Below, in pieces: positions 9,003-19,439 of a stretch of DNA of 64,000 nt. The stretch covers positions 72,718,329-72,782,328 of the forward strand of contig OZ024744.1 of assembly GCA_964016885.1 (NCBI GenBank), read 5' to 3'. The stretch comes from Eledone cirrhosa. Its lineage: Eukaryota; Mollusca; Cephalopoda; Octopoda; Eledonidae. A program made the translations under genes and the position numbers. How positions within the stretch are numbered: position 1 is the first letter of the stretch; every line of letters begins with the position of its first letter. The notes beneath the pieces were generated by a model. That model searched no databases. It was not told where the DNA came from and worked only from the letters and a program-made list of their open reading frames with translations.

Positions 9003-10977
9003 CTGTCATGAGGCTTGCAATGGAGGCCTGCCATGGCACTTGCAATGGAGACCTGTCATGGCACTTGCAATGGAGACCTGTCATAGGGCTTGCAATGGAG
9101 GTCTGCCGTGGCACTTGCAATGGAGGCCTGTCATGGCACTTGCAATGGAGACCTGTCATGGGGCTTGCAATGGAGTCCTGCCGTGGCACTTGCAATGGAG
9201 TCCTGCCGTGGCACTTGCAATGGAGGTCTGCCATGGCACTTGCAATGGAGGCCTGTCATGGCACTTGCAACGGAGGCCTGTCATGGCACTTGCAATGGAG
9301 ACCTGTCATGGGGCTTGCAATGGAGACCTGTCATGGGGCTTGCAATGGAGGCCTGTCATGGGGCTTGCAATGGAGGCTTGTCATGGGGCTTGCAATGTAA
9401 GCCTGTCATGGTGCTTGCAATGGAGGCCTGTCATGGTGCTTGCAATGGAGACCTGTCATGGGGCTTGCAATGGAGTCCTGTCATGGCACTTGCAACGGAG
9501 GCCTGTCATGGCACTTGCAATGGAGACCTGTCATGGGGCTTGCAATGGAGGTCTGCCGTGGCACTTGCAATGGAGGCCTGTCATGGCACTTGCAATGAAG
9601 ACCTGTCATGGGGCTTGCAATGGAGGTCTGCCGTGGCACTTGCAATGGAGGCCTGTCATGGCACTTGCAATGGAGACCTGTCATGGGGCTTGCAATGGAG
9701 GTCTGCCGTGGCACTTGCAACGGAGGCCTGTCATGGCACTTGCAATGGAGACCTGTCATGGGGCTTGCAATGGAGGTCTGCCGTGGCACTTGCAATGGAG
9801 GCCTGTCATGGCACTTGCAATGGAGACCTGTCATGGGGCTTGCAATGGAGGCCTGTCATGGGGCTTGCAATGGAGGCTTGTCATGGGGCTTGCAATGTAA
9901 GCCTGTCATGGTGCTTGCAATGGAGGCCTGTCATGGCACTTGCAATGGAGGCCTGTCATGGCACTTGCAACGGAGGCCTGTCATGGCACTTGCAATGGAG
10001 GCCTGTCATGGCACTTGCAACGGAGGCCTGTCATGGCACTTGCAATGGAGACCTGTCATGGGGCTTGCAATGGAGACCTGTCATGGGGCTTGCAATGGAG
10101 GCCTGTCATGGGGCTTGCAATGTAAGCCTGTCATGGGGCTTGCAATGTAAGCCTGTCATGGTGCTTGCAATGGAGGCTTGTCATGGGGCTTGCAATGTAA
10201 GCCTGCCATGGGGCTTGCAATGTAGGCCTGCCATGGCACTTGCAATGGAGACCTGTCATGGCGCTTGGAATGGAGGCTTGTCATGGGGCTTGCAATGGAG
10301 GCCTGTCATGGCGCTTGCAATGGAGGCCTGTCATGGCGCTTGCAATGTAGGCCTGCCATGGCACTTGCAATGTAGGCCTGTCATGGGGTTTGCAATGGAG
10401 GCCTGTCATGGCGCTTGGAATGGAGGCCTGTCATGGCGCTTGGAATGGAGGCCTGTCATGGGGTTTGCAATGGAGACCTGTCATGGGGCTTGCAATGGAG
10501 GCCTGTCATGGCGCTTGGAATGGAGGCCTGTCATGGGGTTTGCAATGGAGGCCTGTCATGGGGCTTGCAATGAAGGCCTGTAATGGTGCTTGCAATGGAG
10601 GCCTGTCATGGGGTTTGCAATGTAGGCCTGCCATGGCACTTGCAATGTAGGCCTGTCATGGGGCTTGCAATGTAGGCCTGTCATGGGGCTTGCAATGTAG
10701 GCCTGTCATGGCGCTTGGAATGGAGGCTTGTCATGGGGCTTGCAATGTAGGCCTATCATGGAGCTTGCAATAGAGGCCTGTCATGGGGTTTGCAATGTAG
10801 GCCTGCCATGGCACTTGCAATGGAGACCTGTCATGGGGCTTGCAATGTAGGCCTGTCATGGCACTTGGAATGGAGGCTTGTCATGGGGCTTGCAATGGAG
10901 GCCTGTCATGGTGCTTGCAATGTAGGCTTGCCATGGGGCTTGCAATGGAGGCCTGTCATGGCACTTGCAATGGAGGT
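9003..10977. repeat. 25-bp minisatellite, about 79 copies
   Basis: The unit is TTGCAATGGAGGCCTGTCAT plus GG and a three-base variable slot (CAC, GGC, GTG or GCG, followed by T). Units run without interruption for 1975 bases. Because 25 is not a multiple of 3, three units make a 75-bp, 25-codon reading period. Most units lack stops, so frames of up to 497 codons appear; they are repeat artefacts. Variants are patterned: around 9461-9830 a three-unit block (75 bp) repeats about four times, while GGAATGGAG and GCAATGTAG units dominate the right third. Each unit contains the self-complementary TTGCAA, and many contain CCATGG. Confidence 0.97.
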
Positions 10978-11268
10978 TATTAAATTAGTATGAATCAAAA
11001 TAAAACAAAAGTGAATATAACAGTATATATGTGTTTAAAATATCTATCATAATTTCATCGCAGTGGAATTGTTTGTTTTAACAGCTGATCTCAGTTCAAG
11101 TCACTTGCAAAACAAGTACAATTCCAAAATTGAAAGAAGAAAGAAATAGAAGAAAGAGAAAATAGTCAAATATAATTTATATTGATATCATATGAGTCTT
11201 GTTTTCCGAAAGGGTTGTTCCTTATAGTTTTTGAGGCACTCACAACAGATTCAGTACTGTAGGAAATT
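10978..11268. other. Interval with a shared 45-bp motif
   Basis: It is AT-rich and non-coding. Bases 11077-11121 (core CAAGTCACTTGCAAAACAAG) recur at 36317-36363, so this is probably part of an interspersed repeat. Confidence 0.5.
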
Positions 11269-11584
11269 AAAGAGCAAATAACTAGATACATAAATGATGT
11301 ATTATTTTAAAGAATACAATTTATAATAGTAAGAAAAACAATGAGAAAGGAAGAAGTAGTTGAATGAAGAGGAGGTAAATTCTACACTCATGGCTGGATG
11401 GTGTATCTTAGCTGTGCCTTGCAGACAACTGCAAGGCACAGCTAAGATACACCATCCAGCCATGAGTGTAGAATTTACCTCATCTTCATTCAACTACTTC
11501 TTCCTTTCTCATTGTTTTTCTTACTATTATAAATTGTATTCTTTAAAATAATACATCCTTTATGTATCTAGTTATTTGCTCTTT
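11269..11584. repeat. 316-bp near-perfect palindrome
   Basis: The two 156-base arms meet at a 4-base loop (ACAA, 11425-11428), and I found only about two mismatches. The symmetry is exact to the ends (AAAGAGC at 11269, GCTCTTT at 11584). The arms carry nearly identical 63-codon frames on opposite strands, which simply reflects the symmetry. It could be a foldback MITE, a recent inverted duplication, or an assembly or cloning fold-back. No target duplication is obvious. Confidence 0.93.
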
Positions 11585-12004
11585 GACTGCAATCAATGAA
11601 ACCTGCTGAATTAGCCATTCTATTTCACAGGGCTCCTTCTCCAGGTGTTATGCCCTCCTCCAGACTTGGTGGAGGAAAAAAATGGTAGTTGGTGGGTGAG
11701 GGGCTGAGGACATTGAAAATCACAATTGCTACCACCACCAAAAGAAAAGGTCTGTTTATACTAGGTGATTAGTCCTCGTTCTCACCCACTCTATATTGCA
11801 CGAGGCACCACCTGGTTTTCTGACTGATATGATAGGGTTGGTACTAGAGAAGGGATCACTACATGAATTGTATTAGATATTTTAAAATATTGGCAAGGTA
11901 TAGGCAGGTGTGATCATCATGTGTGGTATGTTGTGAATGAAATAAAGATGATGAAGACATAATGCTAGGAGAAGGTAATACAAACAATGAATTGCAGAGG
12001 ATGA
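11585..12004. other. Unassigned interval
   Basis: Nothing recognisable is present apart from sequence leading into the tandem repeat at 12005. Confidence 0.4.
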
Positions 12005-12330
12005 TGAGGATAGAAACAGTGAGGAATGTTGTGAAAAGAAATAGAATGAGACAGTTGAATCAAGTGTTGTGGAATGATGAATGGGGCTGGATGAAAGAAT
12101 GATTAGAATAGAAACAGTGACAAATGTTATGAAGAGAAATAGAATGAGATGGCTGAATCATGTGTTGAGGAAGTATGACAGTGCTTGGGTGATGGGAATA
12201 GAGACAGTGATGAATTTTGTGAAGGGAAATGAAATAAATGAGATGCTTGGGTCATATGATGAGGAAGGGTGAAAGTAATTGGGTGAGTGGAATAGAGCCA
12301 GTGATGAATGCTGTGTGTGGGCTTAAGACA
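12005..12330 (+). repeat. 95-bp tandem repeat derived from a LINE C-terminus
   Basis: About three and a third imperfect copies of a 93-98 bp unit start with ATAGAAACAGTG at about 12007, 12108, 12200 and 12291. In frame the unit reads KRNRMRWLNHVLRKYDSAWV, which resembles the RW-x-GHVxRxDDxxW block of RTE-type C-terminal domains. A piece of a dead LINE has evidently been tandemly duplicated. One stretch is open for 63 codons, but I do not regard it as a gene. Confidence 0.7.
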
Positions 12331-12447
12331 CTAAAGTGGGCCTGGGAAAGGCAGAAGGTTTCTAGAGCATTCTCTACAAGGGAGCCTAAAATCAACAGGA
12401 TTAGCACCACTTCAATATGTTTCAACAATAGTAGAAACCAACACTGA

Positions 12448-12628
12448 AATAATTGTTTCTACTTTTGGCACAAGGCCAGCAATTACCCGATGCATTACTG
12501 GTACTTTATTTTATCGACCCCGTAAGTTAACCTCGGTGGGATTTGAACTCAGAATGGCAAGGGCCGTAACTCTATACGTCAAAGCATGGCGTCCGACCCT
12601 CTACCGATACTGCCAATCCACCGCCCTT
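12448..12628 (-). mobile_element. Ceph/OR-type tRNA SINE
   Basis: Read on the minus strand it starts AAGGGCGGTGGATTGGCAGT, with box A at GGTAGAGGGTCGGACGCCAT and box B at GAGTTCAAATCCCACCGAGG. It ends in ACTGGTACTTTATT... reversed and the GCCTTGTGCCAAAAGTAGAA tail followed by AATTATT. This is the most abundant SINE in the window; it lacks the CATCCTTACGG segment through a small deletion. Confidence 0.88.
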
Positions 12629-12769
12629 GAAATAATATAGTTATTATATCTTTGCAATAATTACTTAATAATTATTAAATGTATTGTTTCTCAAAATTTA
12701 AGATGTCATATTTGCATCACCACCCCGCATGCTCATAGCCCCCCCCCCCTCATACCTACACACACACCA

Positions 12770-13010
12770 ATCATTGTGGTGCATCTGTTTTTCCATCCTT
12801 GCAAGAGTTAGATGAGTCTTTTCCAGGACAGTGACCCTCCACTTGTTGCAGTCCTTTGTCATCCATCTCTTCTTTGAGTTTCAGTGATTTGGGATCAGTT
12901 CTTGCAACATCAGCCCGGGTCTTCCTTCTTCAGCTTCTTTATACTGGGAACTTTTACCATTTCTTCATCCAGCAGTCATTCTCTCCTGCACACTACGTGC
13001 AAATTAGACT
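12770..13010 (-). mobile_element. Worn RTE-like 3' region (third subfamily)
   Basis: It aligns by eye with the better copy at 27760-28155: CATCCTTGCAAGAGTTAGAT, GTCCTTTGTCATCCATCTC, then GAGTTTCAGTGATTTGGG and GGGTCTTCCTTCTTCAGC. It is heavily diverged, with no open frame. Confidence 0.5.
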
Positions 13011-13239
13011 GCTCAGCCGTTAATATGCATAAGGAAAGTATATACTTTCAGACGTTCAACCATCTGGCAGGAAGGTATACGATGCTGACGATAGCTAATA
13101 AGCTTGAAACTAGTACATCGTTCCTGTGTCAGTGTTGAACAAAAAGGTGACGTGGTTGCCTAAACACTGTACGGCGTAATTCGGGCTGTTTGTTTGTTTA
13201 CAAACAAACAAACCGAGCATTATAATAAATGTTCGGTAA

Positions 13240-13338
13240 ACCGATACGTGCATGTATATATGTGTGCATGTATGTATATATATACATACTACTGTACGTC
13301 TGTATACATATATGTATGTATGTATACATACATACATA

Positions 13339-13372
<34 letters not shown>
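13240..13372. repeat. ATAC/AT microsatellite
   Basis: A mixture of TGTATG, CATA and a pure (AT)n run of about 36 bases lies directly against the RTE fragment at 13373. The frames crossing it are artefacts. Confidence 0.85.
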
Positions 13373-13374
<2 letters not shown>

Positions 13375-14295
13375 GTACAGCAATTACAGGAGAAGTACCT
13401 AGCTAACAGTAAACCTCTCTACTTAGCTTTTGTTGACTTGAAGAAGGCCTTTGACAGTCCCATGCACCTTAATCTGGTGGGTTCTTAGCAAACTAGGAGT
13501 GGAAGAATGGCTTGTGAGAGCTATACAAGCCATGTATAGAGGAACAGTCAACAAGGTTAGAATTAACGATGAATATAGTGATGAATTTAGCGTAATAGTA
13601 GGGGATCACCATGGCTCCGTTCATAGCCCCCTCCTGTTTATTATTGTCCTACAGGCTATAACAGAGGGGTTTAAGACTGGTTGCCCATGGGAACTTCTAT
13701 ATGCAGATGATCTCTCGTGCTGAATCCATGGCTGAACTAGAGAGGAAGTTCCAAACATGGAAGCATGACCTTGAATCAAAAGGCCTTAGAGTCAACTTGT
13801 CTAAGACTAAGGTTCTAGTATGTAGAAAGGAGAATAGGGTACAGGTACCCTCTGGGAAATGGCCATACTCAGTGTGTAGGAAATTTTATGGGTACATAAA
13901 AGATGTAGTGGGATCAGAGGTAAGCCATCTAAGAATGTAGATTTTATATGTGGCTGATATTCAGGTACAGTAAGTAGCAAGGACCCACTGGATGATATCG
14001 CCTTCAACTGCCCAGATGGTTCTATAGAAATAGTAGACACCTTTTGTTACCTGGGTGACAAAATCAGCAGTGGAGGACGGTGCTCTGAAAGTGTAGTAGC
14101 CAGAGTTAGAGCATGATGGAAAAAGTTCAGAGAGCTAATACCGCTGTTGGTCACAAGGGGTTTTCCTCTAAAAATGAAGGGAATATTGTATGATGTATGT
14201 ATACGAACGGTTCCATCAAACGGAACAAGACTGTCTAACCCAGGTTAGCGTGGAAGATGGACGTTAAACGATGATGATGATGATATATATATCTA
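13373..14295 (+). pseudogene. RTE-clade LINE, truncated and frameshifted
   Basis: The sequence starts inside the reverse transcriptase. LQEKYLANSKPLYLAFVDLK and KAFDS are followed by a frameshift, then GVEEWLVRAIQAMYRG, PWELLYADD (the catalytic YADD box), another frameshift and AESMAELERKFQTWK. The cysteine finger is disrupted after SVCRK. It resumes as YLGDKISSGG through MKGILYDVCIRT, then jumps by internal deletion to the 3' tail (CTAACCCAGGTTAGCGTGG, GACGTTAAACGATGATGA). An (AT)n tract borders both ends. The intact relative is at 47687-50161. Confidence 0.85.
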
Positions 14296-14317
14296 TCTAT
14301 CTAGGGTGGGTAAAATT

Positions 14318-14761
14318 CCCAAGATCCATGGATGAGTTCTCTCCAGCAGTCTCTGTCCCTCATTATCACTGCCATGTCCTACATCTCCAAGAGACCAGTG
14401 TCTGTCCTTAGGGCATCAACATATGTTAACCTCGGTCTTCCTCTTCCAGTGTGTCCATGCAGGGGCTCCCACAATAGCACTAAGTGCAGTGTCAACTTTT
14501 GGGAGGCTCCTGTACTGCTCTGAGTTCTTCATATGTTTGGGCGCAAACATTGGGAATACGGAAGATGATGTGGCGTGCCACAGCTTGAGATCGGTGTGGA
14601 AGTCGGACCTTCGTAAAGACCTGAAGATCCGCCTCTTCGTTGCTGTAGTGGAGTCTGTGCTGCTGTACGGGTCTGAGACTTGGACACTGACCAAGAAACT
14701 CACTCAGATGGTGGATGGGTGCTACACGAGAATGCTGAGGATGGCTCTGAACATTAATTAG
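14318..14761. pseudogene. LINE fragment with a 5' inversion
   Basis: Two adjacent pieces of one LINE type point in opposite directions. The minus strand of 14450-14320 reads GRGRPRLTYVDALRTDTG and then VIMRDRDCWRELI, the extreme C-terminus. The plus strand of about 14530-14755 reads ICLGANIGNTEDDV, KSDLRKDLKIRLFVAVVES, LLYGSETWTLTKKL and GCYTRMLRMALN, the region just upstream in the protein. Seen from the minus strand this is inverted 5' segment followed by sense 3' segment, the layout left by twin priming. Confidence 0.72.
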
Positions 14762-14767
14762 TATACA

Positions 14768-14990
14768 CTGATATATATATATATGTGTGTGTGTGTATAT
14801 GTGTATATGTATATGTGTGTAATGTATATATATACATATATCTGTGTGTGTGTGTATACATGTGTATATATATATATATATATACATACATGTATCTGTA
14901 TGTGTTTGTATATATGTATATTTATGAATATATGTATGTATATATATGTCTGTCTGTCTCTCTCTCTCTCTCACACACATACATATATTG
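14768..14990. repeat. TG/AT/TC microsatellite cluster
   Basis: (AT)n, (GT)n and TATG mixtures end in a short (CT)n run near 14955. All long frames here are repeat artefacts. Confidence 0.9.
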
Positions 14991-15525
14991 TTAGATGGCA
15001 ATAGTGTTGATTTATTAATTGCCATTGTTATGTTTTACTTTAATATGTACATCAGCCCCTACCCCCACCCGATCCCATCACTACTTTCTGACTGTAAAGT
15101 TGTCATTTCACATAGGGAGACAAGTCAATAGCACTGTCTGTCTGTCAGTCCCCTTGACCCTTATTTTCTCCACCATCATATACATTTCCTTCTTTCTCAC
15201 TCTCCTTCTCTCTCTCTCTCTATCTATCTCTATCTGTCTATCTTTATCTCTTTCTTTTGTTAATAACAGGACAATGAAGTTGTAATAATTATTGCTTGAC
15301 ATTAAGGTGGGAAGAGTGAAGGAAAGAGAGAGAGAGTAGTAGAATCAGTAAATTGGTGGACAAAATTCTTTGTAGTATGTATTTAGTAGTTGTACATGAA
15401 TATATATATATATATTTTTATATATATATATATATATATATGCAAACACACCCACACCTGTAGGTACATGTGTGTGTGTGTATGTACACATATGTGCACG
15501 CACACACAGACGCACACACACATAT
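14991..15525. other. Unassigned interval with simple repeats
   Basis: It contains a TCTC-rich patch near 15190-15260, (AT)n at 15400-15440 and CA/TG-rich sequence to 15520. No gene is recognised. Confidence 0.45.
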
Positions 15526-15572
15526 ATGCAAGCAGGGAAAAGCGGATGTAAAATGATGATGATGATGATATA
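15526..15572 (+). mobile_element. Very short 3' remnant of the RTE/SINE tail
   Basis: Only the last 45 bases are present: GCAAGCAGGGAAAAGCGGAT, then GTAAAATGATGATGATGATG, followed by (AT)n. This is the terminal segment shared by the SINEs at 27376, 52343 and 58020. The 5' side abuts a CA-rich microsatellite, so it is an extreme 5' truncation. Confidence 0.7.
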
Positions 15573-15594
15573 TATATATATATATATATAAGGA

Positions 15595-17749
15595 GCTTGA
15601 ATGCCCTGAGGTTTATTACAATTGACTTCTACCTTTTTTCCTTGGGAACTTTAAGTCCATATGCCATTGTATGAGAAATCAATAATTACTACTTGGCATC
15701 AAACATGTTTACTGTTATTCTTATTATTGTTTTACCTCAAGTCATCTCTCATCCATCAGATTTCTCATTGAATGTGTACCAGCTATGACCTTCTAAATGT
15801 TTAACTCCTTAGCTATCTACCCAGCCACAATGGCTTCCGGTTCTATGAAATAAAGTTTTCCAATTTAAACTAAAATTTTCCAACATAATTTTATAAAAGA
15901 ACCTTACATTAATTTACTATCTTAGTAATGAAATAATTAATAGTTTTATTAAATCCTTCAACATTTTTCATTAATTAATTAAAATAGTGTGTATTTCATT
16001 AGAAATGTGGGTCAGGAGGGGTTAGTTTTTTGGTTTTTTTCAGGCATAATGTATCTAAGACTACCAAATGTGCCCTTCCACTTTTCTCTGTTAGCTTGGG
16101 TGGGGCAGGGGGTAGTAGGTAGGTTGAGACCATGTAGAAGCTCCTTGCTTAGTTTGTTGTTAAGGATTTGGAAGAACTATGATCAAGTGTGTGAAATCAA
16201 AATTCTTATCCCTGGATTTGCAATCTAGTGTTTTGTTGTTTTGTTGCAAACATTGCATTGTGTTCCTGTGGCTCTGTTTGCTCTTTATTAATCTATCTTA
16301 GAACTACAACAAGAGTGACTCTTTCCCCTAGACTATGGCTGAAGTAGAAAACTGCCTACTTAAATGCTGTGCAACATTTAATGATATCACTTTATGTTCT
16401 TAGTTCAAACCACACTATGGTTAACTCCTTCCTTTACAATAAATCAAATTGACACCAGTAATTGATTGTAATTATTTTAATTAATCGTACATAGCTTCTC
16501 AATCAATTTTCCTTCAGCCTAAGGAAAAGAAATTGTTACTATTTCTTAAACTGAAACTGTTTAGTTGGGGAGGGAAGATCAATGTCCATGGGCTCTATCA
16601 GGGCCTCAAAGACTTTTGTGTGGGAGAGAGGTAGGTAGGAATGTAACTTCATACTGGAGACTTTGTCTGAAAGCTTGTAACAGACTGGACTCTATTAAAA
16701 ACACACTTGGGGCAGGTAGTGGTGTTAAACCAGGCAACAGTGGAATGTATAACATTTTCTTCACTGACCTCTTTGTAACTGAGTTTGCAAGTACGCTTAT
16801 CTCTTGATTAGAACCATTAAGGCAATTTTTGAACCAGTGTATCTGGCAAGAACATGTAGAGATAGGCTATCAGTGTCTGCAGCTTATCGGCATAGCTGTA
16901 AAATATAAAATGTTATAAGGGCATGACGAGTTGAGGCATAAGTAACATTTGACCTAATGCTATCAGAAATCTTCAAATACTAGTGTACTCATGTCATAAA
17001 TTCCAGTTCTTTAGAATCAATTTCAATTTCTTCTGTTAAATTTTCCTTATAGTTGTAAAATTCCCCCTTGGTTTTGGACTATTTATTCTATGCTATCTTT
17101 CCATCAATCTTAAGGAAATGTCAAAGTTGTTGAGAAGAAATTGGAATGCAAATATGTTTGTTTGTTTATCTTTTTTTTTTTTTATTTAAGAAAATATATT
17201 ATTCGGTTTACATTACCAATTCCACCCATACCTGACCTGACCCCTTAAAAAAAAAAAAAAATTGAAATGAAAATGAGTTTCTACATGTTCATAGAAATAG
17301 GAGCTACATTGCCCTCAACTCTTACCTTACTGGCTTTAGAAGAAGGATACATTGGATGGTGCTGTTTTAGAAATACCAAATGATTGATTGGTCAAGTTTG
17401 GAATACCATTTGAGATAGAATTGGTGAGAACAGTACTATCTATATTAAATGAGCTATGCTCAGTAAGATTCTGTTGAATTTTTTAGAGGACCTTGAAAGA
17501 CTTCAGATGACTCTTTAGACTATGTTCTGAAATATTAAATGTTCAAATTGTAAACAGGTTTGTTTGGCTTTCTAGCCCACTATATCTTTCATATCTTCAT
17601 CTGTAATGCATTGTGTATCATCCCCAACACCACTACCACCACCATTATTCTGGATTGATAGAATAAAGTACCAATCTAGTACTAAAATGACTTACAAGCT
17701 TTGTACCTATATTAGACACAATTATTATTATTATTATTATTGTTGTTAT
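15595..17749. other. 2.1-kb interval with no recognised gene
   Basis: This is AT-rich, mostly unique-looking DNA. Frames of 79-94 codons at 15989, 16565 and 17606 show no domain, and the last overlaps the start of a SINE. I see no convincing splice-bounded exon. Confidence 0.4.
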
Positions 17750-17944
17750 TTGGATTGGCAGTATCAGTGGAGTGTCGGACGCCATGCTTTGCAGCATAGA
17801 GTTACGGCCCTTTACTGTCTGAGTTCAAATCCCGCCGAGGTTAACCTTGCCTTTCATCCTTACGGGGTCGATAAGATAAAGTACCAGTAATACACTGTGA
17901 TAATTGCTGGTCTTGTGCCAAAAATAGAAACAATTATTATTATT
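17750..17944 (+). mobile_element. Ceph/OR-type tRNA SINE, first of a tandem set
   Basis: The copy has GATTGGCAGTATCAGTGGAG, GAGTTCAAATCCCGCCGAGG (box B), CATCCTTACGGGGTCGATAA and GCTGGTCTTGTGCCAAAAAT, and ends in AATTATTATT. The next partial copy starts directly at its tail. Confidence 0.9.
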
Positions 17945-18010
17945 GGTAAAGTACCAGTAATGTACTGGGTAATTGCTGGCCTTGTGCCAAAAGGAGAAAC
18001 AATTATTATT
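17945..18010 (+). mobile_element. Ceph SINE tail-only copy
   Basis: This repeats only the SINE 3' part (AAAGTACCAGTAATGTACTG to GGAGAAACAATTATTATT) directly after the full copy. It looks like tail duplication or a truncated insertion into the tail. Confidence 0.8.
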
Positions 18011-18187
18011 GGTAGAGCGTCAGATACCATGCTTTGCAACACAGAGTTATGGCCCTTTGCGTTCTGACTTCAAATCTGCCAAGGTTAACTTTGTCTTTCA
18101 TCCTTATGGGGTCGATAAAATAATGGGGTAATTGCTGGCCTTGTGCCAAAAGTAGAAACATTATTATTATTATCATTATTATTGTTG
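18011..18187 (+). mobile_element. Ceph/OR-type SINE, third in tandem
   Basis: It lacks the first 20 or so bases of the head and begins GGTAGAGCGTCAGATACCAT. It continues through TTCAAATCTGCCAAGG (box B) to GTAGAAACATTATTATTA. There is a short deletion before TGGGGTAATTGCTGG. Confidence 0.85.
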
Positions 18188-18189
18188 TG

Positions 18190-18979
18190 CTATTTTGATT
18201 AGCTCGGTTCTATTTCTCCATTGGCAATAGATGTTTTCATTGTAGAGAGATAACTCGTCTGAGAATGTGTGCTGTTCCTAGTAGCCTGATCTTCTGTTGC
18301 TCATATTTACTGATCTTGCAGGGAAGGACGCTAAGGTGCAGGCCTGAGGATTTGGGTATTAAACCTAATGCTCCTATTACCACAGGGATAGTGTTTGTTG
18401 TCATCCTTCACATATGGTTGATCTCTATTTCCAGATCTTTGTATTTTGACAGTTTTTTCCATTGCTTTTCCATTGTTTCTCAGCTGGTACGGAAATATCT
18501 ATAAGGTTACATGTCCAATCTGTTTTGTTTTTTATGATGATACTTGGCTTGTTGGCAGCGATTTCTTGCTCGGTTATCACAGGCATATCCCACAAGATAG
18601 TTGTGTTGCCCAGTTTATGATGTTAAAGTTGTATGTTACTATTGGTACTGCTAGACTGTTAATGGCTTTGTACTTGTTGCAGGAGTTTAGCTCACTTTTT
18701 GTTACCAATCCCAATCTCCTTATGTATTCCTTCTGTATTTTTTCCTTCATACTTGCATGCTGGATTCCATCTCCTTTATTAACTCCAAGATATTTTTAGA
18801 ACCCTTCATTGTTAAGTTCCTTTATGGTTGTTTGTTGCTCTATGACAATATCTTTATGGATAGAGAGCAACCGTCTCTTGAATGTGGCTTTTGCACACTT
18901 GTCCAGTCCAAATTCCATATGGATGTCATCACTGAATTGTTTCAGTGTGCAGTAAACCTTCCTGCTATCCATTATTATT
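18190..18979 (-). pseudogene. R4/Dong-like LINE relic
   Basis: Minus-strand frames give FSDDIHMEFGLDKCAKATFK, then KYLGVNKGDGIQHASMKEKI followed by QKEYIRRLGLVTKSELNS and NSLAVPIVTYNFNIINW. After frameshifts come IPVVIGALGLIPKSSGL and QKIRLLGTAHILRRVISLQ. This order (late RT palm, thumb, YLG block, IPVVIGALG, LLGTAHILRR) is that of the R4/Dong or related LINE group. The upstream RT is absent and stops interrupt it. A fresh Ceph SINE sits on each side. Confidence 0.78.
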
Positions 18980-19170
18980 GGTGGATTGGCAGTATCGGTA
19001 GAGGGTCGGACGCCATGCTTTGACACATAGAGTTATGACCCTTGCCATTCTGAATTTCAAATCCCGCCGAGATTAACTTTGCCTTTCATCCTTATGGGGT
19101 CGATAAAATAAAGTACCAGTAATACACTGGGTAATTGCTGGCCTTGTGCCAAAAGTAGAAACAATTATTA
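18980..19170 (+). mobile_element. Ceph/OR-type tRNA SINE
   Basis: A near-complete copy runs GGTGGATTGGCAGTATCGGT, CAAATCCCGCCGAGATTAAC, TTATGGGGTCGATAAAATAA, GCCTTGTGCCAAAAGTAGAA. It is followed by a (TTG)/(TTA)n tail to 19199. Confidence 0.9.
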
Positions 19171-19200
19171 TTGTTGTTGTTGTTGTTATTATTATTATTA

Positions 19201-19400
19201 AGGGCAGGGGATTAGCAGAATCATTAGAGCATCGGGCAAAATGCTTTACAGCATAGAGTTACTGCCCTTAACATTCTGAGTTGAAATCTCGCCGAGGTTA
19301 GCTTTGCCTTCCATCCTTACAGGGTCAGTAAATAAAGCTCCAGTAATGTACTGGGGTCGATTTAATAAAAATTATTGGCTTGCGCCTAAATCAGAAACCA
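19201..19400 (+). mobile_element. Ceph/OR-type tRNA SINE, diverged
   Basis: It begins AGGGCAGGGGATTAGCAGAA, has GAAATCTCGCCGAGGTTAGC at box B and keeps the longer GGGGTCGATTTAATAAA form of the tail. It is in tandem with the previous copy across a TTA-rich linker. Confidence 0.85.
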
Positions 19401-19439
19401 CCATCATCATTATCATTAATATTACTACTACTTTGTCTC

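Noticed and set aside
9008..10583. Long open frames (up to 497 codons) as a repeat protein gene
   Set aside because: They come from a stop-free 25-bp unit read in every frame, and both strands are open. There is no signal peptide, promoter or splice evidence.
9003..10977. CRISPR-like array
   Set aside because: Repeats are contiguous with no unique spacers, and the setting is an animal genome.
18446..18799. 117-codon plus frame with membrane-like segments
   Set aside because: It is antisense to the R4-like LINE relic, whose minus-strand motifs are clear.
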